A stretch of DNA of 64,000 nt. Source: Dyella_B sp035503745 (GTDB taxonomy: Bacteria; Pseudomonadota; Gammaproteobacteria; Xanthomonadales; Rhodanobacteraceae). Shown here piece by piece: positions 17,740 to 26,165 of this stretch. How positions within the stretch are numbered: the stretch's first letter is position 1; each line of letters starts with the position of its first letter. The position numbers and the translations under genes are program-made. The notes beneath the pieces were generated by a model. That model had not been told where the DNA came from and ran no database searches. It was given only the letters and a program-made list of their open reading frames with translations. The stretch is taken from assembly GCF_035503745.1 (NCBI RefSeq), contig NZ_DATJTC010000011.1:124001-188000 (forward strand), given 5' to 3'.

Positions 17740-18048
17740 ATGAGCACATCCATTTATGATTTCGATACGCAGTGCGCGCCATTTGAGGCTTTAGGTTCGC
17801 TGGCGCCTTTTGCTCCCTTTGCCTGCTTCGCGTGGCTTTCGGCACCGGTCTACGGATGGCTGGAGACGTGGGCGAATACGTATGGGCTATTGACCGACGC
17901 CATGGTCAGCGCCATGACCTACCCGTTCGAGCTGTCGGCGCCGTCAGCGGCGTTCCCGCCAGATGACGGCCGGTCGGCGAGGGCACGTCCGCATGCACCA
18001 GGCCACGTGGAGAGCGGCATCGGCGGCCATGACCTCAGGGCCAGTTAA
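17740..18048 (+). CDS. small protein of unknown function
   Basis: A 102-residue protein with AGAGAGG about six bases before its ATG, so translation is likely. The middle (about 18-65) is rich in Ala, Phe, Pro, Trp and Tyr and hydrophobic, with SLAPFAPFACFAWLSAPVYGWLE-like character. The last 35 residues are polar and probably disordered. It could be a membrane- or granule-associated protein of the PHB block; no family is recognised. It converges with the Usp gene after a 58-base gap. Confidence 0.65.
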   Translation: MSTSIYDFDTQCAPFEALGSLAPFAPFACFAWLSAPVYGWLETWANTYGLLTDAMVSAMTYPFELSAPSAAFPPDDGRSARARPHAPGHVESGIGGHDLRAS

Positions 18049-18106
18049 TCGTTGGGACAGCTGCAAAAAAGAGGCTGCAGACGCCTGCGCGAGTCGCCCG
18101 CCGGCC

Positions 18107-18544
18107 CTAGCGGCAGACGAGAATCGGAATCTCCGATTTCAGGATCACTTTATGCGTTTCGCTGCCCATGAGCAGCCGCGCTACACCCTCCCAGCCATGC
18201 GACGCCATTGCGATAAGGTCGCATTTCGCCTCAGCCGCTGTCTCCAAAATGGCCTGATACGGTTGCGAGCCAAATACCAACCGCCGCTCGAAGGGAACGC
18301 CCGCCTTATCGGCGATCGTACGTACCACATCCAGATAGCGTTCGGCATGGCGCGTCGCTTCTTTGGCATAGTCAAATTCCAGCGACGCGATCATCTCCGC
18401 CACGTAGGCGATGGTCTGTGCCGGGGGCACAACGTGTATAGCCAGAACGCTGGCTCCACAGGATTTGGCGAGATCCACGCCCAGTCGCACCGCCTTCATG
18501 GACAGCTCCGAACCATCGGTCGGAAGAAGAATTCTCTTGAACAT
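18107..18544 (-). CDS. universal stress protein, single UspA domain
   Basis: A 145-residue Usp starting MFKRILLPTDGS. The ATP-loop is A114-x2-G117-x9-G127-S128, so the second part is canonical while the first Gly is Ala. Start at 18544 is chosen to match the family N terminus; an upstream in-frame start would add 29 poorly conserved residues. It is divergent from the alcohol dehydrogenase, with an FNR-type box between them. It is a close paralogue of the Usp at 559-996. Confidence 0.9.
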   Translation of the reverse strand: MFKRILLPTDGSELSMKAVRLGVDLAKSCGASVLAIHVVPPAQTIAYVAEMIASLEFDYAKEATRHAERYLDVVRTIADKAGVPFERRLVFGSQPYQAILETAAEAKCDLIAMASHGWEGVARLLMGSETHKVILKSEIPILVCR

Positions 18545-18622
18545 AAAGCCCCGATCTCGTGTTGAAGGATAACGATCTACGCAATGCGAGCGTGATGATG
18601 TTCCGGCCGGTTTCGCCCCATG

Positions 18623-18636
18623 TTGAGCCATATCAA
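18623..18636. promoter_or_regulatory. FNR/Anr-type box between usp and adh
   Basis: TTGAGCCATATCAA. Reading leftward, the centre predicts a start point at 18588 with CATCAT (18600-18595 on the minus strand, 4/6) exactly in the -10 position, so the Usp gene is the better target. In the rightward direction no -10 is in register for the dehydrogenase. Confidence 0.65.
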
Positions 18637-18692
18637 CTGGCCGGCGCGCGCATGTGGGTCATGATGGCCAGGGTGGAGACGAGGTCTGAGCC

Positions 18693-19676
18693 ATGCAAGC
18701 AATGGTGTTGGAGAAAGTCGGCAAGCCGCTGATCTTGCGAACACTACCCGACCTGGAGCCCGGGCCCGGCGAGGTGCGCATACGCGTCGAAGCCTGCGGT
18801 GTTTGCCGTACGGACCTGCACGTGATCGACGCGGAACTGCCCGAAATCGTCACGCCACTGACCCCTGGTCATGAATGTGTGGGCGTCGTGGAAACAATTG
18901 GCCAGGGCGTCATCGACCCGAAACCGGGCGCACGCGTGGGCGTGCCCTGGCTGGGTGGTACGTGCCATCATTGTGAATATTGCCTCGCCGGTCGCGAGAA
19001 TCTGTGCAATACGCCCGAGTTCACCGGCTACACGCGCCCGGGTGGATATGCGTCCCATATGCTCGCGCGGGCCGATTACTGTATACCGCTGCAAGGCGAT
19101 ATGGATCCAGTCGTAACGGCGCCGTTGCTATGCGCCGGCTTGATCGGCTGGCGTTGCCTGGTAAAGGTGGGAAACGCCCGCCGCCTGGGGTTGTATGGGT
19201 TTGGGGCAGCCGCGCACATCATCGCGCAGGTTGCGCTAAGGCAGGGCCGGTGCGTATACGCTTTTACGCGCCCCGGCGATGTCCAGGCGCAAGCCTTTGC
19301 GCGCTCGCTTGGCGTAGCTTGGGCCGGATCGTCGCTGGACAATCCGCCCGCCGCCTTGGATGCGGCGATCATCTTCGCCCCTGTCGGCGCATTGGTACCG
19401 CAGGCGTTGCGCGCCGTCAAAAAAGGCGGGCACGTCGTGTGCGGCGGCATTCACATGTCCGACATACCCACCTTTCCCTATCGCTGGTTATGGGAGGAGC
19501 GCGAACTTGTTTCGGTGGCCAATCTGACGCGTGACGATGCGCGGCTTTTTTTTGCAGAAAAAACGTGCGAAGGAGTCGTTACAGCCGTCACTACCTATGC
19601 GTTGGAACAAGCCAACCAGGCGTTGGACGATCTTCGCGCCGGGCGCTTGTCGGGAGCTGCGGTGCTTGAAATGTGA
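18693..19676 (+). CDS. zinc-dependent alcohol dehydrogenase
   Basis: A 327-residue MDR-family dehydrogenase. Catalytic zinc ligands are Cys38 (CGVCRTD) and His60-Glu61 (GHEC). The structural zinc cysteines lie in the GGTCHHCEYCLAGRENLC stretch. The Rossmann loop reads YGFGAAA. It probably interconverts alcohols and aldehydes with NAD(H), for example as an ethanol-forming electron sink in low oxygen; substrate range is not determinable. Length is slightly short for the class. It faces a Usp gene across an FNR-type box. Confidence 0.9.
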   Translation: MQAMVLEKVGKPLILRTLPDLEPGPGEVRIRVEACGVCRTDLHVIDAELPEIVTPLTPGHECVGVVETIGQGVIDPKPGARVGVPWLGGTCHHCEYCLAGRENLCNTPEFTGYTRPGGYASHMLARADYCIPLQGDMDPVVTAPLLCAGLIGWRCLVKVGNARRLGLYGFGAAAHIIAQVALRQGRCVYAFTRPGDVQAQAFARSLGVAWAGSSLDNPPAALDAAIIFAPVGALVPQALRAVKKGGHVVCGGIHMSDIPTFPYRWLWEERELVSVANLTRDDARLFFAEKTCEGVVTAVTTYALEQANQALDDLRAGRLSGAAVLEM

Positions 19677-20244
19677 ACGACGGAAGAGAGCTTGCGGCTG
19701 ATAGGTGGGTGACAGCTTGATTCAAATCGGACAAGCGCGAGGTTAAGTTCTCTATGGTCGTTGTAAACGGCGCTTACGCCAATGATAGGCGCTTGTGCGG
19801 CGCCGAGCGGATATGGCGATTTTCAGCCTATAAGCTCGTACCGGAGGTCTCGTGTCGCGTTACAAAGAAGGCCGTCGATTCTTGATGCCGATCCCACGGT
19901 CAAGGCTATCGGCCATGTAGACGATGCGACGACCGCTACGAGTACGCTGTACAAGCCCAGGAGAACCGGCGCAAACTGCCGGCTCTACAGCGGCAGCAAG
20001 TTAGGTTATGGTCCGGCCAGCTGTTCCACAGCGAGGTGGTCAATGCCAACGGATGGAGCACTTCTTACATGCCGAAGAAGGCGTGATCCGGCCGCGCGCT
20101 TTCGTGTCGGCCGTGCCGTCGGCCGTTGCATCAGCGGGTCAACATTTCGATGTACGGGAAAATGCAAAAGGCCGAACGCGGCTGCCCGAAAAGCCGCGGC
20201 TGCCCCGCATGCACGTGCCGGGCGTGTCGTTAGCGTCGCCCTCA
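19677..20244. other. 568-base intergenic region with ORF remnants
   Basis: No intact gene is supported. A degenerate FNR-like sequence (TTGATTCAAATCGG) lies at 19717-19730. From 19886 to 20086 one frame stays open for 67 codons with no start codon, and its second part (from 19931) has protein-like composition ending in W-S-T-S-Y-M-P-K-K-A. An overlapping frame is open upstream of it. This may be a frameshifted remnant of a small gene. A hairpin GCGGCT/AGCCGC lies near 20178-20197 without a T tract. Confidence 0.4.
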
Positions 20245-22650
20245 CTAGGTTTGTGCGGCAAGTTGATCCGATCGACGGCTGGACGTCCAACGCCATTGAG
20301 CCACTTCGGGCATGTCTTGACCGTGCTCGCCGATATAGAGTTTGTGCCGTTCCATGATTGCCCAATAGCGCGCGACGGCTTGTTCGACATATGCCTTGAA
20401 GCGGGGGATGCTTGTAATGGCATCGAGCGAAAGTTGATAACGGTCGAGGTTGTTCAGCACTACCATGTCGAACGGTGTTGTGGTAGTTCCTTCGTCTTTG
20501 TAACCGCGAACGTGGAAGCGATCGTGATTGCGGCGGCGATAAATGAGTTTGTGAATCAGAGAGGGGTAGCCATGAAAGGCGAATATCACCGGCTTGTCGG
20601 CGGTAAACGAAGACTCGAAGTCGCGATCGGATAAGCCGTGCGGATGTTCCGATTGGGGTTGCAATACCATCAAGTCCACCACGTTGACCACGCGGATTCG
20701 GATATCGGGAAGAAAATCGCGTAGTAGCGTCACCGCAGCCAGGCACTCGAGTGTCGGCACGTCGCCGGCGCAGGCCATCACTACATCAGGGTCACCATCG
20801 TCGTTGCTGGCCCAATCCCAGATGCCGGCCCCGGCAGCGCAGTGCTTGGTGGCGGCATCGATATCCAGCCATTGCCATTGCGGCTGTTTGCCGGCGACGA
20901 TTAAATTCACGTAGTTGCGGCTACGCAGGCAGTGGTCGGCCACCGATAGCAGGCAGTTTGCATCGGGGGGAAGGTAGATGCGAACGATCTCGGATTTCTT
21001 GTTCGCCACAATGTCGATAAAGCCCGGGTCCTGATGCGAGAACCCGTTGTGATCCTGGCGCCACACGTGCGATGTCAGCAGATAGTTGAGCGACGCTATA
21101 GGTGCCCGCCATGGAATCTCTCGCGCAACTTTCAGCCACTTCGCATGCTGGTTGAACATCGAATCGATGATGTGGATGAAGGCTTCGTAGCAGGAAAAAA
21201 GGCCATGGCGGCCGCTGAGCAGGTAGCCTTCCAGCCAGCCTTCGCATAGATGCTCGCTCAAGACTTCCATGACGCGGCCATCGGCGCTGAGGTGATCATC
21301 GACAGGGGCAATGACCGCCATCCATTCCTTGCCGGAAACCTCATATACCGCATCCAGCCGGTTCGACGCCGTTTCATCAGGGCCGAACAGGCGAAAATTT
21401 CGACTTTCCAGGTTCAACCGCATGACTTCGCGCAGGAAATTGCCGAGTACGCGCGTGGATTCCGCTTCGGCCGATCCGGGCTCTCGCACGCGGACGGCAT
21501 GATCGCGAAAGTGCGGCATGTCCAAGGGTTTAAGCAGTTCGCCGCCGTTGGCATGCGGATTGGCGCCCATGCGACGATGGCCCGTAGGCGCCAGTGCGGC
21601 GAGCTCGTGATGCAGCTGGCCGTTTTCGTCAAAGAGGTCTTGTGGCTGGTAGCTTTTCATCCAAGCAGCGAGCTGCTCGATATGCCCGGGCTTGTCGAAC
21701 TGGGCGAGCGGCACTTGGTGCGCTCGCCAGGTACCTTCGACTGGCAACCCATCGACTTCCTTAGGCCCGGTCCATCCTTTGGGCGTGCGGAAAATCAACA
21801 TCGGCCAGCGCGGGCGCACGACAGGAGCGGCCGCGCCGTTCGCACGCGCGGCTCGTTGGATCGCCTGGATGTTCCCGACGATGCGCTGCAGCGCATCGGC
21901 CAGATCTTGGTGAACTATCGCCGGATCGCTGCCCTCGACGAAATAGGGCTCGTAGCCATAGCCGCGAAACAAGTCCGCCAACTCGTCCTGGCTGATGCGC
22001 GAAAGAATGGTCGGGTTGGCGATCTTGAATCCGTTCAGATGCAGGATCGGCAAGACGGCGCCGTCGCGCGCGGGGTTGAGAAATTTATTCGAATGCCAGC
22101 TTGTGGCAAGTGCGCCCGTTTCCGCTTCACCGTCGCCGACGACGCAAGCGACGATCAAGTCGGGGTTATCGAATGCCGCGCCATACGCATGTGCGAGTGA
22201 ATATCCGAGTTCGCCGCCTTCGTGGATCGACCCGGGGGTTTCCGGTGCCACATGACTTGGCACGCCATATGGCCATGAAAACTGACGGAATAGCCGACGC
22301 ATGCCGCTGGCGTTGCGTTCGATCGCGGGATAACGTTCGGTGTAGGAGCCTTCGAGATAGGTTTGCGCGACGAGCGCCGGTCCGCCGTGCCCAGGACCCG
22401 TGATGAAGATCATATTGAGATCTTGCTGCTTGATCAGCCGGTTCAGATGCACGTACAGCATGTTCAAGCCCGGCGTCGTTCCCCAGTGCCCCAGCAGGCG
22501 TGGCTTGATGTGCTCGCGTTTCAGCGGCTGCTGCAGAAGCGGATTGTCGCGCAGATAAATTTGGCCTACGGATAGATAATTGGCAGCGCGCCAATACGCA
22601 TCGATTTTTTGCAACTGCCTTGGCGAAAGAGGAGTGGCCATGTCGCTCAT
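20245..22650 (-). CDS. xfp: xylulose-5-phosphate/fructose-6-phosphate phosphoketolase
   Basis: An 801-residue thiamine-diphosphate enzyme of full family length. It splits xylulose-5-P or fructose-6-P with phosphate to acetyl-phosphate plus a triose or tetrose phosphate. Family signatures include the EGGELGYSLAHAYGA stretch (from about 144), the ThDP/Mg motif GDGEAETG (172-179) and the GPGHGGP loop near 85. Acetyl-phosphate made here feeds AckA and Pta encoded 3-5 kb away. The first two Met codons (residues 1 and 4) are both possible starts. Confidence 0.95.
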   Translation of the reverse strand: MSDMATPLSPRQLQKIDAYWRAANYLSVGQIYLRDNPLLQQPLKREHIKPRLLGHWGTTPGLNMLYVHLNRLIKQQDLNMIFITGPGHGGPALVAQTYLEGSYTERYPAIERNASGMRRLFRQFSWPYGVPSHVAPETPGSIHEGGELGYSLAHAYGAAFDNPDLIVACVVGDGEAETGALATSWHSNKFLNPARDGAVLPILHLNGFKIANPTILSRISQDELADLFRGYGYEPYFVEGSDPAIVHQDLADALQRIVGNIQAIQRAARANGAAAPVVRPRWPMLIFRTPKGWTGPKEVDGLPVEGTWRAHQVPLAQFDKPGHIEQLAAWMKSYQPQDLFDENGQLHHELAALAPTGHRRMGANPHANGGELLKPLDMPHFRDHAVRVREPGSAEAESTRVLGNFLREVMRLNLESRNFRLFGPDETASNRLDAVYEVSGKEWMAVIAPVDDHLSADGRVMEVLSEHLCEGWLEGYLLSGRHGLFSCYEAFIHIIDSMFNQHAKWLKVAREIPWRAPIASLNYLLTSHVWRQDHNGFSHQDPGFIDIVANKKSEIVRIYLPPDANCLLSVADHCLRSRNYVNLIVAGKQPQWQWLDIDAATKHCAAGAGIWDWASNDDGDPDVVMACAGDVPTLECLAAVTLLRDFLPDIRIRVVNVVDLMVLQPQSEHPHGLSDRDFESSFTADKPVIFAFHGYPSLIHKLIYRRRNHDRFHVRGYKDEGTTTTPFDMVVLNNLDRYQLSLDAITSIPRFKAYVEQAVARYWAIMERHKLYIGEHGQDMPEVAQWRWTSSRRSDQLAAQT

Positions 22651-22712
22651 GCCTCATGAAATGCGTCGCTGCCGATGCCGCCCGCGGCGGCCGGCAAGCG
22701 GCGCGGGTTGGT

Positions 22713-23636
22713 TCAATCCACCGGCTGGCTGACCTGCCACCCGTCTTCCAGACGGAAGCCGTCGGTGGTGGCTACGATGGTTGCCGTGTAGGCACCCAGG
22801 TCCTTGCCGTAAACCACGCCGTCGACGCCGGCAACGAAACTGCGGATACCCGATACGCTATAGACCGCCGGATAAGCCATTACGACGAAGCGCGCGCGCT
22901 TTTCCACTGGCGGTTGCATGACGATGCGGTAGATGTAGCCCAGGTACGGCGTGGCCGTTGACGCGCCCGGCGCCTCATAGCCATCGTGCACCGCCGCATC
23001 AGCCAACAGCACGCCCAGCAGACTGGGGCGCTCGCCCGGCGTGGTGGGCCAGTAAAGCCCATCGTGGCGTCCCGGGGTGCTGCGCAAATGTGACGCATAC
23101 ACCGGAGCGCCGCCGTTTCCCGGATTCTCCGCGGCGAACTGGCGCTCCGCGTAGACGATAGCCAGGCAAACCTGCATGGCATCGCGTTCATTGCGTTCAA
23201 TACGCCGCTGGAGAATGGCCGCGCGGCCCTGTTTGGTATCAAAGCGCCAAGCGCCAGCCTCCTTGACCAGCGGGATCGGCATGGGCATCTTTCCCCTGCC
23301 AACGATCAGAACGCCATGCGTTGCATCTGAAAACACCAGGGCATGCGACGTTTCATAGATGTGCAGGAAAATCCGTCGATTGTGCGCATCCTCGATCGAA
23401 TCGCCGGAACTGATCACATCGCCGCTGTCGGGACCGAGTATGGCTTCCAGCGCCAAGATGTCATTGTCTTGCGCGGCCCTGATCAAGGCGTTGACCCCCG
23501 CTTCGGGCGAGGCGAACGTAAGTTGCGCGGATGGTGCCGCCGCCAGCCCCGTCACCCATAGCCAGGCCGCGAGTGCCGCAAGGCGCATAAGGCGCGCTGT
23601 GGCCCTGCCATGGGTGTTTGCGATCAACTTGGGCAT
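22713..23636 (-). CDS. secreted DUF2950-family protein
   Basis: A 307-residue protein with an N-terminal signal sequence (hydrophobic stretch LAALAAWLWVTGLAAA, about 18-33) and then a soluble domain of the DUF2950 type. The features used are FASPEAGVNALIRAA near the start and the C-terminal part with GYIYRIV and FVVMAYPAVY. Its function is not known; family members are periplasmic or exported. The start at 23636 gives the signal peptide, while longer in-frame versions add low-quality sequence. It follows the same direction as xfp, 63 bases upstream of it. Confidence 0.8.
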   Translation of the reverse strand: MPKLIANTHGRATARLMRLAALAAWLWVTGLAAAPSAQLTFASPEAGVNALIRAAQDNDILALEAILGPDSGDVISSGDSIEDAHNRRIFLHIYETSHALVFSDATHGVLIVGRGKMPMPIPLVKEAGAWRFDTKQGRAAILQRRIERNERDAMQVCLAIVYAERQFAAENPGNGGAPVYASHLRSTPGRHDGLYWPTTPGERPSLLGVLLADAAVHDGYEAPGASTATPYLGYIYRIVMQPPVEKRARFVVMAYPAVYSVSGIRSFVAGVDGVVYGKDLGAYTATIVATTDGFRLEDGWQVSQPVD

Positions 23637-23686
23637 GGTAAAGGCATCCGCATTAAAGAGGCGATCTGACTCGCCAAGGACCTGGC

Positions 23687-24612
23687 ATGTATCCAGAGCG
23701 TGGCGGCTATCTCCAGCGTGCCCACAGCATCGCCGCGTCAGCGGTGCCGCGCATTGACGAAAGTCAAATGGAAAGGCTGCCGCGTGCGCTTGCACACGGG
23801 CATTTGAGCCTGGTGTACCAGCCGGTAGTGGATGCGATAACCGGTCGCATGGCGTATGCGCAGGCACTCATCCGCTGGAACGACCCTGAGCTTGGCCCGG
23901 TCTCGCCGGCCGATTTCATTCCCGTCGCGGAGGAGAGCGGACTGATTGCATCGCTGGGGCGTTCGTGCTGCAAACAGTGTCAAGGGAGCTGGTGTCGCTT
24001 CGCAACTGTGGTCATCCCCTCGTGCCGATCGCGGTAAATGCTTCGGCCAGGCAGTGGTGCGATCGGGCGTCTCTTATCTTGCTGCGCTCCATGGTCGCTG
24101 AGACGGCGCTGGAACCAGGTTGGTTGAAGTTGGAAATTACCGAGAACTGCCTGCTGGAAGACTTAGCGGCGGCCGATGCGGTACTGGCGGCTATCCATGA
24201 ACTAGGCATCCATTGCGCCATCGCCGACTTCGGCGTCGGCTTTGCTTCACTTAGTTACGTGCGCCGGCTGTCCGTGGATTCGCTCAAGATCGATCGCGAG
24301 CTGGTCAGTGCAATCGATTCGGACGCACGCGATCAGGGCGTCGTCCAGGCTATCGTCGGCATGGTGCATGCACTGGGCATAACGGTTGTCGCCGCAGGCG
24401 TGCAGCGCGCTACGCAACATGACGCGCTTCGCAATGCCAGGTGCGATCTGATCCAGGGTCATCTGCTCGCATCGGCCGCGTCGATCGAGCAACTGTTCGA
24501 GCTGTCGGCTGAAGGCGAGACCGAGAACCGCATGTTCTATGTGTATTCGGGCGAGCGATCAACGCAGGCGGCTGATCCATCTTCGTGGGGTGAGGTCTTT
24601 TTCGATCTTTAG
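23687..24612 (+). pseudogene. frameshifted, degenerate EAL-domain gene
   Basis: Two overlapping frames together encode one EAL domain. The first (from 23687) reads through QPVV and ALIRWNDP to SGLIASLGR. The sequence then continues as FVLQTVSREL only in the next frame, so one base is missing near 23961. Even if repaired, key phosphodiesterase residues differ: the EAL Glu is Gln (QALIRW), DDFG is ADFG and AEGVE is AAGVQ. It would therefore be a non-catalytic c-di-GMP binder or a decaying gene. AAGGA six bases before the ATG at 23687 supports the start. A sequencing error in the GGGG run cannot be excluded. Confidence 0.82.
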
Positions 24613-24636
24613 CCAGTGGGCTTGGGCTTTCGATGC

Positions 24637-24664
24637 ACGCCGCGCTTGCCAAGGCGGCGTTTTT
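24637..24664 (+). terminator. rho-independent terminator
   Basis: A 7-bp stem ACGCCGC/GCGGCGT with a 10-base loop is followed by TTTT, 24 bases after the stop of the EAL gene. Confidence 0.75.
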
Positions 24665-24719
24665 CTATGGGCTGAACAGGTGTTTGGCATCGGCGATGCC
24701 GGCCCTCGCGCGCCTGGCT

Positions 24720-26096
24720 TCAAATCAGGCGCGCGCCATGTTGTTTGGCGGGCAGATAGGCATCGAAGCTCATCGCGATTTGCCGCAAAAGGAATCGTCC
24801 CGTCGGTGTCACGCGAATGCGGCGGTCATCGACCGCCACCAGTCCGTCTTCGCCAAGCCGGTACAAGCGCACCAGTTCCTGGCCGAAATAACTGGGGAAA
24901 TCGAGGTGATGACTCTCGCTGAAGGCGAGCATGTCCAGTTCACCATCGCACATCAGTGTGTTGATGACTTCCCGGCGCAGCCGATCGTCAGCGGTGAGCG
25001 CGATACCGCGCGCGACCGGCAGGTTGCCGCCGAGCACCGCAGCAGAGTAACCGGCAAGATCGCGGATTGACTGGCTGTAAGTGTCGCCGATTCGGCTGAT
25101 CGCACTGGGGCCCAGGCCTACGATGTCGCAGTGTCCAAAGGTGGAATAGCCCTGGAAATTGCGCTGCAGTGTGCCTGCGCGCTGGGCGCGAACCAAGTCG
25201 TCTCCGGGCAGTGCGAAGTGGTCCATGCCGATGTATACGTAGCCTGCGCCGGTCAGGGTCTCCAGTGCCTGGCCGAACAGATCCAGCCGTTCGGCGGCGC
25301 TCGGTGTTTCTTCCGCCTTGATGTGCGATTGGGCCCTGAACAAATGAGGCAGGTGGGCGTAACCGTAGACAGCCAGGCGATCGGGTGCCAGGCTCAGCAC
25401 GGTATCGAGCGTGCGGGCAAAATCGGGCTGCGTCTGGCGCGGCAGTCCGTACATCAAATCAACGCTGATTGAGCGAAAGCCGTTTGTGCGTGCCGCTTCG
25501 ATCACGCGCCTGGTTTGTTCGGGCGACTGCAGGCGGTTGACCGCCGCCTGCACTGCCGGACTGAAGTCCTGGATGCCTACCGACAGACGATTAAATCCGA
25601 GTCGAGCCAGCGCACTTACATAATCGGCGTCGGCATGCCGCGGGTCCATTTCGAAGCCGAACTCGCGCTGACTAGGCGGTGCGAGATGGAAGTGGCGTTC
25701 CAGTGCCGCCATCAGCGCCGTCATTTGATCGATATCCAGACTGTTGGGCGTGCCGCCCCCGAGGTGGAGTTGGTGCAGGCTGCGATCCTGGTGGAAGAGC
25801 GGCGCGAGTCGCGCCACCTCCTGACTAAGCACACTGAGGTAACGGTGAGATTTGTTCGCGTCGCGGGTGATGACACGGTTGCAGCCGCAGTAGAAGCAGG
25901 GGCTGTGGCAAAAGGGTACGTGTATGTAAGCCGACAATGGCCTGGGTGGCGACAGGTTATTGGTGGCCGCAATGGCCTTGCGTAGCGCTGCCTCATCAAA
26001 TGATGGCGCGAAGTGGAGTGCCGTGGGATAACTGGTGTAGCGCGGGCCGTTACCATCATAACGGGCAATCAGGGCGGCGTCGAAATGGTGGGCCAT
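24720..26096 (-). CDS. hemN: oxygen-independent coproporphyrinogen III dehydrogenase
   Basis: A radical-SAM enzyme that decarboxylates coproporphyrinogen III to protoporphyrinogen IX without oxygen. From the ATG at 26096 it is 457 residues, the same length as E. coli HemN, and AAAGGAC lies about 10 bases upstream. The cluster motif is C63-x3-C67-x2-C70-x-C72. The GNGPRYTSYPTA start and the GGGTPN loop are family features. It follows cydC by 69 bases on the same strand and so may share the cyd transcript, which would couple haem supply to bd oxidase assembly. Confidence 0.95.
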   Translation of the reverse strand: MAHHFDAALIARYDGNGPRYTSYPTALHFAPSFDEAALRKAIAATNNLSPPRPLSAYIHVPFCHSPCFYCGCNRVITRDANKSHRYLSVLSQEVARLAPLFHQDRSLHQLHLGGGTPNSLDIDQMTALMAALERHFHLAPPSQREFGFEMDPRHADADYVSALARLGFNRLSVGIQDFSPAVQAAVNRLQSPEQTRRVIEAARTNGFRSISVDLMYGLPRQTQPDFARTLDTVLSLAPDRLAVYGYAHLPHLFRAQSHIKAEETPSAAERLDLFGQALETLTGAGYVYIGMDHFALPGDDLVRAQRAGTLQRNFQGYSTFGHCDIVGLGPSAISRIGDTYSQSIRDLAGYSAAVLGGNLPVARGIALTADDRLRREVINTLMCDGELDMLAFSESHHLDFPSYFGQELVRLYRLGEDGLVAVDDRRIRVTPTGRFLLRQIAMSFDAYLPAKQHGARLI

Positions 26097-26165
26097 GGTG
26101 GCATATGTCCTTTGTAGGGCATGTTGCATGGGTGTGGCGCTGGCGTCGAAGGGAAGTGGTTGTGC

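Noticed and set aside
19717..19730. FNR-like TTGATTCAAATCGG
   Set aside because: The right half matches only three of five positions and no gene starts nearby in register.
20178..20197. GCGGCT/AGCCGC hairpin as the xfp terminator
   Set aside because: Short stem and no T tract on the minus strand; not called as a terminator.
19782..20357. 191-codon open frame between adh and xfp
   Set aside because: It runs into the 3' end of xfp on the opposite strand and its Arg/Ala/Ser-rich product lacks any motif.
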